DNA of 64,000 nucleotides, taken from contig NC_065536.1 of the NCBI RefSeq assembly GCF_932294415.1, positions 59,111,354 to 59,175,353 on the forward strand, in the 5' to 3' direction. Numbering within the stretch: position 1 is the first letter of the stretch; every line of letters begins with the position of its first letter. A program made the translations under genes and the position numbers. Below the pieces are notes generated by a model, which worked only from the letters and a program-made list of their open reading frames with translations, was not told the DNA's origin and searched no databases. The DNA is from Quercus robur (taxonomy: Eukaryota; Streptophyta; Magnoliopsida; Fagales; Fagaceae). Positions 1 through 12,039 of this stretch are shown piece after piece.

Positions 1-21
1 TTTACAATCCACCCCCTTACG

Positions 22-1190
22 TAGGGATGGCAATAAAAGTCCGACCCGCGGATACCCGGTCCGGCCCGACCCTAATGGGTCGGATTTTACCCGGTCCGAT
101 AAATAATAGGGTCGGGTATGGGTCTTTTAAAAAAAACCCGAAGTGGGTTCGGGTTTTTGTCATACCCGACCCAGACCCGACCCGTTTAAGTATAAAATTA
201 CCAAAAAACCCCCCTTATATATATATAAACTAAAAAAACCCTACTTCCTCTCATATTCCACACTCAGCCGTCCCACTCTCCATCCATTTCCCTCACAGCC
301 TCAGTCTCCTCTCCCTTTCTCACTCTTTTCTCCCTCTCACTCACGGACTCAACCTCAAGCTCTAACCTCTGTCACCGCCACCATCACACGATCTCACCGC
401 CGGCCTCAAGATTTGTCACCGTCAGTCTCAAGCTCTGTCACCACTGGTCTCAAGATCGTCACAGGTTTGTTTCTCTCTTTCTTTGTCTTCTCTGAGCTCC
501 GATCTGTCTTCTCCAAGTGTAGCTCAGCCAAGATTTGCCACCACCAAGATCTCTCTCTTTTTTCTTTTTTTTTTGGGTTCATTACTTGGTGCCTGAAAGG
601 GGTATTATTGTGTATATTCATTTGTGGGATTTATTTTGTAGATTTTTGAACTTGATGTAATGGTCTCGGATTTGGATTTGGGGGATTTATTTTGTATATA
701 TTTGAACTTGTGGCAAATCTTGTTGTAAGGAAGAAATTTTTTTTATGTATTTGGGTTATGTATATAGGATTTATGTATGGGTTTGTGATTTTTATATATT
801 ATTTCTTGTAATTTCTGTATTTGGGGTTGTGTTTTGAAAGGGAAAATGAGAAATCTAAAAGTAAATTATTGTAGATTTATGTGAAATTTGAAATCTAAAA
901 TTATTGTAGAAATCTAAAATAATTATTATAAATTAAATTAGTGTAGAATCTGAGATTTATTAAATTAATTACGGATTTTTTTTTTTTAAATTGGGCCACG
1001 ATTTAGGCCATTAGGACTTAGGATTGGGCCCTAAAGTGGTCGAGGCCTGCGGGGCCCGACGGGTCGGGTTTGGAGCTTGGAAAAAAAATCAGTTTATTAA
1101 CCGGGTCGGGTTCGGGTAATAGATACAGATCCGCAGGTCGGGTCTGGGTATAAAGAAACCCGGCCCGAACCCGACCCGTTGCCATCCCTA
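22..1190. mobile_element. Non-autonomous hAT-type DNA transposon with perfect 8-bp TSD
   Basis: The element is bounded by the 12-bp perfect terminal inverted repeat TAGGGATGGCAA (its reverse complement ends at 1190). It is flanked by an 8-bp direct repeat, CCCTTACG, at 14-21 and 1191-1198. An 8-bp duplication is the hAT hallmark. Just inside both ends are dense GACCCG/CGGGTC subterminal repeats, which in hAT elements serve as transposase-binding sites. The interior holds a TATA-rich stretch (about 213-228), a pyrimidine-rich leader-like region, and a good splice-donor context (CACAG|GTTTGT at 464/465). It looks like the 5' end of a gene, either the parent transposase gene or captured host DNA. 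A 168-codon frame at 143-649 crosses this region but is low-complexity and resembles no transposase, so I do not call it coding. Confidence 0.88.
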
Positions 1191-1198
1191 CCCTTACG

Positions 1199-2068
1199 GG
1201 CACACGCGTCCTCATGTGTGGGGCCCACACTTCCAACTAAGGCATGACTTTAATACCACATGTAATGACCTTATCTTAACTGTGTAGATATTGTCCACTT
1301 TGAGGTCATACCTCTCATGATTTTGTTCTCCCCCAAAGCACACAGTAGTGGGGGGAAAAGACCTCTACACATTAAAAGGAGGTCACTCCTTATAAGCACA
1401 TCCTCATGTGCTTCCCTAGGAGATGTGGAATTCTATGGATTGCAAGACCCTCCTTTTAAGTCTCTATACTTATATTCGTTTGTTTAGTAAACAAGTCAAC
1501 TTTAAGTCTAAATTTAACTTCGAATATTAAAGAAGCTAAGCTCAAACATTATATTGTGTTTGTAAACAAACTCATGAATACATACGAGGTTCAATTTAAT
1601 TATATATAATAATATATTTTTATATGTATACTTGTTTAAAAATATACTTGTATAGACTTGATATTTGATTATGTAACTTTGTAAATAGATCTATATAATA
1701 CCAAACTATTATTTGTAGTTTATTATTAATATAAAAAATCTATTTGTAATAAAAATTTATAGATTTTATAAGGGATAATATTTGGCAGTAATGGATACTA
1801 TATATAGGTAAATAATAAGTTAATCTAGTAACTTGTGAACAATTTCAAGTTTGTTTGACTAGAAAATGAACTAAGCTCAAACTAGGCTCATGTTTCGAAA
1901 TAAAATTAAATGAACAAACCTAAACTTTAAATACTTGGTTCAGCTTTGCTTGCTTACAACTCTAATTTCATGGGGAGAGAAAGAGAGGTTGGTTATTATA
2001 TCACGAGTTACGTTTAAGTTGTATTATCACTAAATAATTTTCTATTTAGTGTGTATTTCAACAAATCT
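1199..2068. other. AT-rich intergenic DNA
   Basis: AT-rich sequence without a convincing reading frame or recognisable repeat boundary. I see nothing functional here. Confidence 0.5.
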
Positions 2069-2073
2069 ATTAT

Positions 2074-2765
2074 TGTGGGGCTCGAGGACCGAGGAAGGAT
2101 ATAATGAACTGTAGTTATCACTATTAAGGCATCATGAGCCCGAAGAGGGGATCTACCTGAGGACAGGATGAGAAGAGACAAAAAACTTCTGGGAAGTCAA
2201 GATGAGGAGGATGAGATATAGAGAGAGAATCATGGTAGGTGAAGGAAGTTTCTAGTAAGAGTCCACCTACTGCCTCCACATTAAATGTCTGGTAACAGTT
2301 TTATCAGCTGCATTGATGAGGAAGTGACCTAAACAGTGGAATTCACAGCTAAACAACTCATTCTACCACCTTCAATAGAAGTTTAAGGGGACAAGTGTCA
2401 TAAGGAGAGTCTGGGTAGGTGGAGATGAAGGGCCAGGATACGATGGATTAAGAAATATATAAGGAAAGGGAACTTCCAGATAAAGGGAGAAAAAAAAAAA
2501 GGAACAAGAACATGGAGAGAGAGAAAGTAAACTGTGTATCATTCTGTGTAAGAATTGCCTCCTCGGGTAAGCTTGTAATAAGCCTCATATATACATAAAC
2601 TTTTATCTTCAGTCATTCTTGCCCTACTATTGTCCTCGGACTAATCCCCCTCTCCTTTGTTTTAATCCACTCTCTTACAAATATCTATTGATTTGGGCTT
2701 AGTTAGGCTGCACAAACTTCACTGTTCTAAGTGGGTTTGGACAACCTGAGTTTTGTGTCCTTATA
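2074..2765. mobile_element. Solo LTR (692 bp) with 5-bp TSD
   Basis: The segment starts TGTGGGGCTCGAGG and ends GTCCTTATA. It is flanked by the perfect 5-bp direct repeat ATTAT at 2069-2073 and 2766-2770, as left by retroviral-type integration. The expected terminal CA reads TA, so the end carries one transition. A TATATAAGG motif near 2454-2463 sits where an LTR promoter would be. No internal retrotransposon sequence adjoins it, so LTR-LTR recombination probably removed the body. The superfamily is unassigned; a gypsy-type LTR is my guess. Confidence 0.8.
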
Positions 2766-2770
2766 ATTAT

Positions 2771-4160
2771 CATATTAAATTTTCATTTTATATCTTGTGC
2801 TATTGTGTGCTTGTAAAATTTGAAGATGATAGGAGATTAATAACTATCTTATTTATTTAATGTTTAAATAGAAAATAATATGTTATTTAACATGGAATTT
2901 GATTCAATTTTTAAAAAAATTAAAATTATACATATATCTAATAGTAAATAATATGCTATTAACATGGAATTTGATTTGTGCACTAAAACTAATGAGAGTA
3001 TATAATCTAAAATTGAGATTTTAAAAATATAAATTTTTAAAGAAAATATTGAATAATGGAACAATAATTAAAAGTTTTATAAACAGGATGTAATTTGTTC
3101 ATGTTCCTCATATCATAAACAAAATTAGTTTTTCTTCCTCCACAAAATAGGTTCAGGTTTAAGAAAATGCTGCCATGCATTTCAATTTTTAAGAAACATA
3201 AATGAAATAAAGAAAGAAATTCTGGCTGTTCATACAGCACAGTGCAAGGACACTGGAGACTCCAAGGAAATAAAAAACACATGTCAATTTTTTGGGTTGA
3301 TCTAGAGTGTCATAGTAAGAAAAATTTTTTTTTTTCTCTCTTTAAATTTCATAATTTTGAAGTCATTGTCTTTGCTTCATGGTGCTGGAACTTTTAAGAA
3401 ACACATGATCTTGACCAAATTAAAGAAAATTGGACAATAGCCTTGCTGGGCTATCTTCCAGTATGAAAACTATTAAATAATTGCTGGTCCATTCTTGACA
3501 AAGAAAATCTCATGAAAAATATAATCTATGTGCTAGTCTACAATATTGACAAACCAATAATTATTTATTATTATTTGTTTGTTTGTTAATTTGTTTTGTG
3601 GTGAGATTAATGCCGTGTTCAAATCTGATGTTTGCTAATTAGTTATACTTAAATGAACTGATTTAGACTTTAGACAGTAATATGAACAAGCAAAGACTGT
3701 AATTAAATAAATAAAAAAATTGATACAAATTTTAACATTATTATATTGCCCTATTTATAAAAACTGGCAGAACTATAAGTTAACTAGTAACTACACATAT
3801 ATGTTAAAATATGATGATGGCATTGATCAATATGCAAAGTTTATTTTATTTTTTTAATAGGGTATTTTATTTTATTGTTAATATGATAATAATAATAATT
3901 ACATTACTTGTTCTTGTCAATAAATATCCTATATAGATTATTAAAATGCTGAATAAGAAATGTTAATAGTTTTGTATATTTAGCTTATTTGCACGTGTTA
4001 GTGCGAGGAAGAGGGAAGAGGCATATTTTGTACAACGGATTCGTGCACTTTCGTTATTTTACTATACAAGTATCGTGCTATGTTGCTCAAAAAATTATAA
4101 AATAAAAGGATCATGGTACCCAAAATGAAAAAAAAAAAAAAAAAATGAAGGGAAATTAAG
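2771..4160. other. AT-rich intergenic DNA
   Basis: Low-complexity AT-rich sequence with an A tract near 4127-4145. The short open frames have no family resemblance. Nothing functional is seen. Confidence 0.5.
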
Positions 4161-4174
4161 AAGTCAAATTTGAT

Positions 4175-4371
4175 TATGGGTTATGATTAGTTCAACTAGC
4201 AAAGTCTTTGATAGTTGATTCAAGTTGAATAAAAGATTTGAGGTTCAATCTCCAGCCCCACTTAACAGCAAAAACTGACCGGTGTCTTAATCTGATAATA
4301 AATAGCACAATCACTAAAAATGAATATCATAGGTTGAACCTCTCTCTCTATATATATAATTATTTTTTCTA
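4175..4371 (+). mobile_element. tRNA-derived-type SINE with 14-bp TSD
   Basis: A 197-bp insertion is flanked by perfect 14-bp direct repeats, AAGTCAAATTTGAT, at 4161-4174 and 4372-4385. It contains an A-box-like TAGCAAAGTC and a B-box-like GAGGTTCAATCTCC about 40-50 bp later, the spacing of an internal Pol III promoter. It ends in a CT/TA-rich tail. Long target duplications plus an internal Pol III promoter are diagnostic of a SINE mobilised by LINE machinery. A degraded relative may lie near 10,880-11,010. Confidence 0.85.
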
Positions 4372-4500
4372 AAGTCAAATTTGATAAATAAATTGCTAGG
4401 ATTTAGAATACAATTGTTACTGCCCGTAACGTATTGGTAGCAAAGTAGAATAATCATTAAATGGATGTTGTCGGTTTAAATCTTATTAAGTATTATTCTA

Positions 4501-4625
4501 AGGATCAAATCTTAATCAAATAAACTATTCTTAATGTTTTAGGTTGAAATCTTAACGCTTACTATAAAGTAATGTATTATTTTTAGTATTGTATACAAAT
4601 CAGGATCAAATCTTAATCAAATAAA
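4501..4625. repeat. 24-bp direct repeat pair
   Basis: Positions 4501-4524 and 4602-4625 are identical over 24 bp, with 77 bp between them. They may be target duplications of a decayed insertion or a local duplication. The spacer holds a weak B-box-like GGTTGAAATC but no clear retroelement tail. Confidence 0.7.
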
Positions 4626-5146
4626 GTAACCAAGTTCTAGATGGTTTTAGGGTGGTTTTGTTCTGCCTCAATATTTTTTTGAATCCAACCTATAGCATAA
4701 GTGCTAGAGAAGCAATTCAATCAAACCCATTATTAAAGCCATCAACCAAACCTGATCTTAAAGAATAATTCAAACAAAAAACTTTTTTTTTTATTAAAGA
4801 AGGTTATGGAAATATATAGTTCAATAGTATTAAAAAAGAGGAAGATAATAATATCAATTGTTTTAAATGAGTTCATAGTATAAGATGCTATTTTTAATGT
4901 TGTAGTAGTTGTAACAATAACCAAAGAATAAGTTCATGCATGGAATTCAGATGGTGAATTACTCAAACCCAGCACTTTGTCTGAAAGGGTAAAAACCCGA
5001 ACTAAAAGAGTCTTTGCTATATACATGTTTGAAATCAGTTTTCACCGTATATAGTCACGGGTGACGATGCGGTATAATAGCAATCTTTTGCATAAACTTT
5101 ATTATTTTTAATGAGTGATTTTAGGGATATTACAAATATTATTATA

Positions 5147-5315
5147 AAAATTATATGTTTACATTTATTGTTTGTATAAAATGTACAAAATTGTATGCAT
5201 TTGCATGAGCAACATACAATATTGTACTCTGTTCATGTAAATGTGTACAAAGTACAATATTATACAGTTTACAACTTAAATTGTACATGAATAATAAATG
5301 TAAAAACATAATTTT
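5147..5315. repeat. Foldback (inverted-repeat) element
   Basis: The arm at 5147-5169 pairs with 5293-5315 with small gaps (core ACATTTATT against AATAAATGT). The intervening region repeats TGTACAA/TTGTACA motifs, so most of the segment can fold back. It looks like a decayed MITE. No target duplication was identified. Confidence 0.5.
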
Positions 5316-5331
5316 GCTATTATTATATAGT

Positions 5332-5463
5332 TCATGTTAACGGATATCCTTTAGACAATTGTTAATAAATGAAAATTTCTATCGTGCTCAAAATTTTGAA
5401 TAAAATGTATCTAAAAATGATTTCTAAACCAATGCCCTTAGGGAATTTGTTAACATTTCCCTT
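5332..5463. mobile_element. Decayed MITE related to the one at 14,412
   Basis: The left end (ATGTTAAC near 5335) and the inverted right end (GTTAACATTTCCC ending near 5461) resemble the termini of the Mutator-type MITE at 14412-14600, including the CCCTTAGGG-like inner motif. It is much diverged and no clean target duplication is visible. Confidence 0.4.
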
Positions 5464-6109
5464 AATATAAGTCTTTTAAACTAAATTTTCATTTATTGTT
5501 AAAAAAAGCAATTCTAATATTTAATTATTATGTTATTAAAGGACATTTATTAATATTTGTTACATTCAATACATACGTGTTTTTATAAATAAAATAACAC
5601 ATTGATAATAAATTTAAGATTTTTTTTTAGGATTTAAGATTTTCTTAATTATATATGTGGAAGTGGACGGTTTTAGACTTGATTTTCTATAGCACGAGAT
5701 ACCTAATAAGACCTTAAACTGAAAATAGTTTAAAGGATTCAATATCATCCTGCCAAGTTTTTCCTCTATTTTTTTTTTCTTGCTAGTTTTAGTTTGAGCA
5801 TTTCCATTAAATAAGTGCTTCAATTCTCAACACATGGACTACCCACCATATTTATTATATTTTATAAAACCAAAGCACCCAGAAAAAAAAAATGGAAAAC
5901 CAATTGGCTGGTTAATGTCTCAAGCAAAAGATTATTCTTTTCAGATTGCAGAAATGCTGGCATGCATTATGCGTTTTAACAATTTAAGTTAGTTAAACTT
6001 GATTAATAAGTTTCCTTTTTTTTTTTGGTAATAATTAATAATAATAATAAGATTGAAGACACGACGTGCATAATGGTGCAACTTATGTAAGACTAATTAA
6101 GAACACATG

Positions 6110-6556
6110 CAGGGACGGAACTAGGATTTGTACTTGGGGGCAAAGCTTAAAACCAAGAAAAAATTTATGAAAAGAAAAACTAACATCTATTTCATATTCA
6201 ACAAAATACTATATACAAAATAAGTATTTCTTAAATATTTCATATTATAAAAAACATCAACAAAATATAACATACAAAATAAGTGTTTCTTATTTTGTGC
6301 ACGATTTTTGTTTAGTTCATATTTATTTATTTTTTCTTTGTAGTTAAGGGGGCATGAATTTTATTTATTTATTTCTTTTCTTGTAGGTCAATATCTAAAT
6401 ATTTTAGAGGAGGAGAGACAAAATATATATATATATATATATATATTTAAGGGCAAATCTTAATTTTTTGTATACCAATTTGTAAGCATATATTAGTTTT
6501 TTTTTTTTTTTTGTTTTTGCATGGCCCCCTTCTGCTCTAGTGTAGGTCCATCCCTG
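6110..6556. mobile_element. hAT-type MITE (447 bp) with perfect 8-bp TSD
   Basis: The termini CAGGGACGGA and TCCATCCCTG form an inverted repeat with one transition. The 8-bp direct repeat AACACATG lies at 6102-6109 and 6557-6564. Short GGGGGC/GCCCCC blocks follow inside each end. CAGGG(C/A)GGA ends with 8-bp duplications are common in plant hAT derivatives. The interior is AT-rich with a (TA)n run and no transposase. Confidence 0.87.
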
Positions 6557-6564
6557 AACACATG

Positions 6565-7087
6565 GTCATGAAAAAAAAAAAAAGGAAAAAAAGAAAGAAA
6601 GAAAAGAAAGACAAGAAAGACAGTAACTTTGCTGGGCTATCCACCAATCATATGGGTTCTGTTTATAGACGAAGTGTAACACTTTTCTTGATCAATTCAC
6701 AAATGTGTACAGTACGTATAAATTTACAAGTCGTGCGCAATTAAAACAAAGAAAATGTCAGATCTTCCTGGCTTCAAGGCTTGGTTTTAATGATCTCACC
6801 AAACTTTGTTCCAAACCTGGACCAATTCGAATGAATTGGTTTTGATCATGACAACGTTTCTTTGGCACTTAGGCAGTATAATAATACCACAATAATATAT
6901 CTGTGAACAAAAATTTTTCTATTTTTTGATTTAAAGTTGCTGTTGACAATACCAGCCATGCACACATCAGGCAAATTTTGAAATGAATTTCCAGTTCTTG
7001 AAAGTCTAAAGATTTCAAGCCACTGGAGAAGATACATGGCACTGTGTTTAATCACCTACATATATTGTGGAATAAATTACATATTTT
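6565..7087. other. 3' flank of the C2H2 gene
   Basis: An A/G-rich low-complexity block (6570-6620) is followed by AT-rich sequence. The proximal part (about 6850-7087) is probably the 3' UTR or terminator of the minus-strand zinc-finger gene. No clear polyadenylation signal could be fixed. Confidence 0.4.
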
Positions 7088-7870
7088 CTATCTACCACTT
7101 CTAGAGGAGCTTCGCATATTTGCTTGCATGTTCATGCCTAACTGTAAATCCAAGGATTTATAGCTTTGCTTAGAAGCAGGCAAGGCTGAAGGCTTAAAGA
7201 TATTGGGCCTATTCTCTCTGGACCTGTCACTATGTGTTAAAGTGAAGCTACATGAATCTTGTTGGAAAGAGACTTGAGCAGGTACAGCATACCACTTTGA
7301 TAATTGAGAGCCATTAACATGAGCATCTTGATCAAAGGGATTATTGAAACAAATCTGAGACTCATCGTAGACTGTGAACTCTGATGAGGGACTGTAAAAC
7401 CAAGGAACAGTACTGTTGCCATTAGAATTAGTAAAGGCTTGGCTGTAAGGTTGAAGGTAACAGTTGAGGCTGGCTTTCCTTGCTTGAAGCTGCAACCTTT
7501 TCTTCTTCATCCTCTCCTTCTTATGGGCATTTTGGTGACCTCCTAATGCTTGTGAGTTTGCAAACTCCTTGAGACAATATTGGCACTCGAACTTCTTGTC
7601 ATCAAGGCCCCCAATTAAGCTCCTTTCCTTGGAAAGTTTCTTCTCTCTTTCAGATGAAACTGTTGTTGTTGATGAGTTTACACTTTCATCTCCTTCTGCT
7701 GAGCCTTTCATGTTGCTCTCATCATTCTTACTAGGTGTTAACTCAACCCCAAATAATTTGAGCTTCTTCTCTGCATTAGAACTAGCAGAATAGCCATTTT
7801 CTCTATCCCATGTGGGAGATTGGAAATGATTAGAGTTAGAATTGGACTCAACCTTTGCCATCACTCCCAA
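7088..7870 (-). CDS. Single C2H2 zinc-finger transcription factor (GIS/ZFP5/ZFP6-type)
   Basis: An intact 260-residue protein in one exon. A single plant-type finger lies at residues 96-116 (C96, C99, H112, H116; CX2CX12HX3H) and carries QALGGH at 107-112, the DNA-contact helix signature of the plant EPF/Q-type C2H2 family. A basic stretch (KKERMKKKR, about 117-125) follows and could act as a nuclear signal. The C-terminal LDLQL at about 240-244 is an EAR-type motif that recruits TOPLESS-class co-repressors in this family. An N-terminal KLFGVELTPS block resembles the conserved N-terminus of the GIS/ZFP5/ZFP6/ZFP8 group, which regulates trichome initiation and hormone responses in Arabidopsis. 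A nuclear repressor or regulator is the likely role. Met-4 is an alternative start. The family is secure; the exact orthologue is not. Confidence 0.92.
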   Translation of the reverse strand: MGVMAKVESNSNSNHFQSPTWDRENGYSASSNAEKKLKLFGVELTPSKNDESNMKGSAEGDESVNSSTTTVSSEREKKLSKERSLIGGLDDKKFECQYCLKEFANSQALGGHQNAHKKERMKKKRLQLQARKASLNCYLQPYSQAFTNSNGNSTVPWFYSPSSEFTVYDESQICFNNPFDQDAHVNGSQLSKWYAVPAQVSFQQDSCSFTLTHSDRSRENRPNIFKPSALPASKQSYKSLDLQLGMNMQANMRSSSRSGR

Positions 7871-7940
7871 AACTAGAAAAGATTAAAAAAGATATTTGTA
7901 GTAGTACTGATACACCGATTAGTTGTTTGGCTTCTCTTCC

Positions 7941-7947
7941 TTTTATA
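7941..7947 (-). promoter_or_regulatory. TATA box of the C2H2 zinc-finger gene
   Basis: TATAAAA on the minus strand about 71-77 bp upstream of the ATG at 7870. This would give a 5' leader of roughly 40-45 nt. It is the only canonical TATA motif at a sensible distance. Confidence 0.55.
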
Positions 7948-8045
7948 GTAACCTCTATGGTTTCCAACGATGCATTGCATCTCAAGTTTAGATTTAATAT
8001 ATAATAATAGTCATCATGAACGGCACAAGCATAACCAAGGGTCAA

Positions 8046-10055
8046 TAAAAATGTAATATAAAAGAAAAGTCAGATCAGAGAAGCCGTCTCATGCAATATT
8101 GGTATAAAAAAAACTCTTTCTTGTTGTTGATGTTGTTGTATATACACTCCAACTTTACCTATCAAAGAGGATTCAGTGTGTTTAATTAACAAGTAATTCC
8201 ATGGTCTATAAGCACTTAAAATAATTTAAGACATGCAATTATGCTACCACTTGGACATTTAAAAGAAATATTCCATGCTTTAAAAGATTGCTAAAGTATT
8301 ATATTAATACCAAAAAGTCAAAGAAAAAATGGGGATGCAATCACCTGGAAGGAAGGGGCTCCAACTTTGCAACAAAATTCTCACTGTACTTCAATGCATA
8401 TCTATGATTTTTCATTTTTTTTAACTTTACAAATCAACAAGTCAGTGGATTCATGTATTGCCCTCTATTAAAGCCTAATCATATATAATAAACAGATAAC
8501 TACATAAAAATTATATATGTGGGTGCCAAGTCCCATCTACTACAGTCTACAGCTCCACATAAAATCCTATTAAAATCAAAGTTCTGTAGAAAATGTGAAT
8601 AATCAGCACTTGATGAAGCTTCCTTTGTAATTATCCCTTTAGGTATACTTAATTAAAAATATAAAGCCCAAATTAAACATGTCTATCTTGACCATGTTTG
8701 AAAAATGCTCTTAGAATAGTAACTGAGATTAGTTGCTAGCTAACAAAGGAATATAAGAAAGTGGGCAATGATGTAAGCATATATACTAATAAGGGTCTTC
8801 AATAAGATCTGGGCATATCTTCTTAGAGCAGGCAAAGCCTATAATTTATACCCAAAAAGCATATTTTTTCAGGTGAATCAAGTCATCAACTAATATTTTT
8901 GTATATTAAGCAAAGCATTTGTAATGGACAGTTGTTCTAGTTGGACCCACTTTTTTGTGGGTTTGGGGACAATGTTACAAACTATTGGATTGTGTCGTTA
9001 TTCCATTGTCTCTACCCAAGATCTTCCAAATGGTGGACTTCTTCATCCAATAGATCTCTCATGCTAATCAATTCCCACTCCTTTTTCTTGCCTTTTTTAG
9101 TGTATTCAAATTAACTTTTTCTTGCTTTGGAGGAAGAATTCTAAGGAGGCATGCTGTCATCAAGCATCTCACTATCCTAACATGTGGAATAAAATGAGGC
9201 TATATTAAGAGGTGAGATTGGATTTTTGGTGGCTTGGGTGGGTTGGTTGGTTGGTTTGATTGATTGATTTCAGCTATAATTTCATTTCATTAATCCACTG
9301 ATTGATAAAGAGGATCATATGGTGGCCCCTACCATAAGCCACCCCTAAACACATGTTCCTATCCACTCTAATTTGCTTCTCTTCTGGACATTTACCACAA
9401 GAATTCTCTTATTTTATGGAATCCCAAAGAATGCCAATATTGACTGTGGCAAAAAATATTATAAATTATTTATTTTGTAAACGAGAAAACACATGCGCTG
9501 ATATATAATAATTATCTCATTGATCCGATGTATGTATTATTTTTCTTCTAGCACATGTCTTATATAATTATTGAACTTATATGTTGAGAAAGAAATTATG
9601 TGTATTTTGGATGCACAATACTCTTTTTTATTAATATGACGAATCTATGACATGTCATGTTTTTATTTTGAATCTGTAGCTGAGATGTGAAATTTCCCCT
9701 ACTAACCCACCTTTTGTTAATGGCCCTTGTACTCCAAACAACTGCATGCAAATCTGCAAACTATAATATATTGAATCAATTGGTGTAAATGGGTTTTAAG
9801 AAATTTTTGCATCATTCCCTCTAGGCTCTAGCTGTCTAGCATTTTAAATATAATAAGGATAGTTTATGTGACAAAGTTTATCACACCCATGTTCTCAATA
9901 CTTATGCATTGACTATTGGACATTATTTTAGTGTGAAAAAAACAGTTAGTAGCAATATTAGTCCTATATGATCCCCCAATTACGTGAGCCCGCAATTACG
10001 TGAGGGTGGTGAAAGAAGTGTAGAAGGCACTTCAAATATTCATATCTAAGTGGTT
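8046..10055. other. Intergenic DNA
   Basis: AT-rich sequence with short simple repeats (for example GGTTGGTTGGTT near 9240-9258). It presumably contains distal promoter sequence of the zinc-finger gene. No gene or bounded element was recognised. Confidence 0.45.
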
Positions 10056-10315
10056 CAATAGAATACATGCCACCTGTCAGCCAATATACTTGGAAAAATT
10101 GGAAAACAATTAGGAATAAGTCAAGCAGAATAACTAATAGAACTGGAAAAAAATCATAAATAAACTCTAATAGGACAATAGAATACATGCCACTTGTCAA
10201 GCATCATATACTTAGGAAAATTGAAAAACTATAAGATAAGGAAAAACACTAGAAGAATAATAAGAATAATTATAATAGTACCAGGAAAAAAAAACTTAAT
10301 AAACTCTAATAGGAC
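10056..10315. repeat. Imperfect tandem duplication, two units
   Basis: Unit 1 (10056-10175) and unit 2 (10176-10315) both begin CAATAGAATACATGCCAC and both end with an AACTCTAATAGGAC block. They differ by substitutions and by about 20 bp of indels in the middle. The abrupt junction shows a true tandem duplication of AT-rich DNA. Confidence 0.8.
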
Positions 10316-10879
10316 AAAGACGTAGTAGTACAAGATTGACCAAACCAAATTTACAACTACCAGTTTTGTGGAAAGAAGAGGCTCAGATCCTCAACAATTA
10401 ATTAAGACTTAATTAAGAGTTCACTTTGTAGATACCAAGTACCAAAAACCAACCACAGGTCCACAGCTCACATTTTTGAAGAATTCTTCTTCATTAGAGA
10501 GACTAGGCCATAAGGGAAAGCATGTCCTAGACAAATTAACACACAGCATTCTCATATTCTGTGCCTAGCAATTGCTATGGTTAATTTGTTACAGTGGGCT
10601 GCACACTGTATGTTGAAATAGTTTAAAAATTTATAAATCCAATGGATATCTGTGTTCCCGGCATGAAACTACTTCGCATCTTAATAGTCACTTGAACATA
10701 ATATAACATATAATTCTTGTTAAATATTACAAATCTAAATATGTATACAGGGTCATATCATTTAAAATTTTTCATAACTTGACGTTCTAGATGTTAAATT
10801 CAACTAATAAAATCTTAAGCAGTGAATTTAAAATTGTGGGTATACATGTTATCAAATGTATGTATATATGACACGTAAA

Positions 10880-11010
10880 AACTAAGAGTAAATAGTGATT
10901 TTAATATAAGTTGGTGAGATTCGATTACTGTCTACATCAAAAAACCAGTTAATATCTTGATCTAATGATAAAAAAACAATAATCAGAATCGAACACTTTA
11001 AATTAAAAAC
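10880..11010 (+). mobile_element. Degraded SINE-like copy related to 4175-4371
   Basis: The order of motifs matches the 3' half of the 4175-4371 SINE: a B-box-like GAGATTCGATTAC, then CTACATCAAAAA, then TCTTGATCTAATGATAAA. Divergence is high and I see no target duplication. Confidence 0.35.
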
Positions 11011-11709
11011 TGATATAGGTTGATCTCCGAACCTAATTTGGCCAGTAACAAGAGAAGCTTTTTGGAATGAAACAAACAAGGGAACAGTGCATGTCATGTT
11101 CAACCCACCAACGAAGATCCATGGAAAGAGGGTTCAATCATCAATGGTCTTCTTTGGGCGTCGGGTATTAAAGTTTTTAATGACTGTATCAGCAAAGCAC
11201 TTTCATAATAATAATTAAAGTGTGTTTGTAATTATCCTTTGGCAGAAGAAAGAATCCGAGGAGAGATTGTCATAATATATATATATATTAGGGTTTTCAT
11301 TGCTCTCTAATTTTAATTAGCAGCAAGGTTTTGATTCGTTGACGCGTCATATTCGATTTATAGTAGCTTTTTTGGGCAAAAGCATGTAAAGGGTCTTTAT
11401 ATAAAATTAGAAAACAATACTGTTTTGTCTAACTTTGAAGATTTGCATAAGGATATGGTGTGGTTTGCGCACTATAATCACATCATATTTGAACCAAATA
11501 TTAATTAAGGTAATGGGGCGACTTCTTCACATGTTTTTTTCTTCTTTTTTTTTTTTTTGATGAAAGACTCCTTCACATGTTAAGATAGTGCATATTAAAA
11601 GGGCTACTAGAATAATGAACAATATTAATAATAAGTAAACTTAGCGTGTACATGAACAAGATGCAAAAAGTACACATAAATGGCTTGTTTAAGTGTTATC
11701 TACCCCAAC

Positions 11710-12032
11710 TGTTAAAGATATATTAGCCCATTAGTATAGGCCCAAGTCTAATTCTACTTTGTGTGCAAGCCAAGTCTCTTACTTGTACTAGAAGTCTATT
11801 AGTCTAGGGTTTAGTCTACTATACATACACATGTTATAATTCATTGTAACACAGGATTTGTATTACACTATATTATATTATTGATGTAGCCCTTTAGGGT
11901 TTCCTCCGTGGATGTAGGCCGTTAGGCTGAACCACGTAACCCTCGTGTGTTATTGTGTTTTATACTTTATACTTTTGTTTCTGCATCCATACTAGCATAT
12001 TCAACATGGTGTATCAATGCTAATATTTAACA
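11710..12032 (+). mobile_element. Solo LTR (323 bp, probably copia-type) with 5-bp TSD
   Basis: The segment begins TGTTAAAGATATATTAGC and ends ATTTAACA, so it has TG...CA ends. It is flanked by the 5-bp repeat CCAAC at 11705-11709 and 12033-12037. Inside, GTGGATGTAGGCCGTTAGGC followed by AACCACGTAA resembles the conserved 3' part of many plant Ty1/copia LTRs. A diverged relative sits at about 50721-51029. Confidence 0.75.
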
Positions 12033-12039
12033 CCAACCA

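Noticed and set aside
143-649. A 168-codon gene within the hAT element
   Set aside because: Low-complexity Ser/Pro/Phe-rich translation across leader-like DNA and a probable splice donor; no transposase features.
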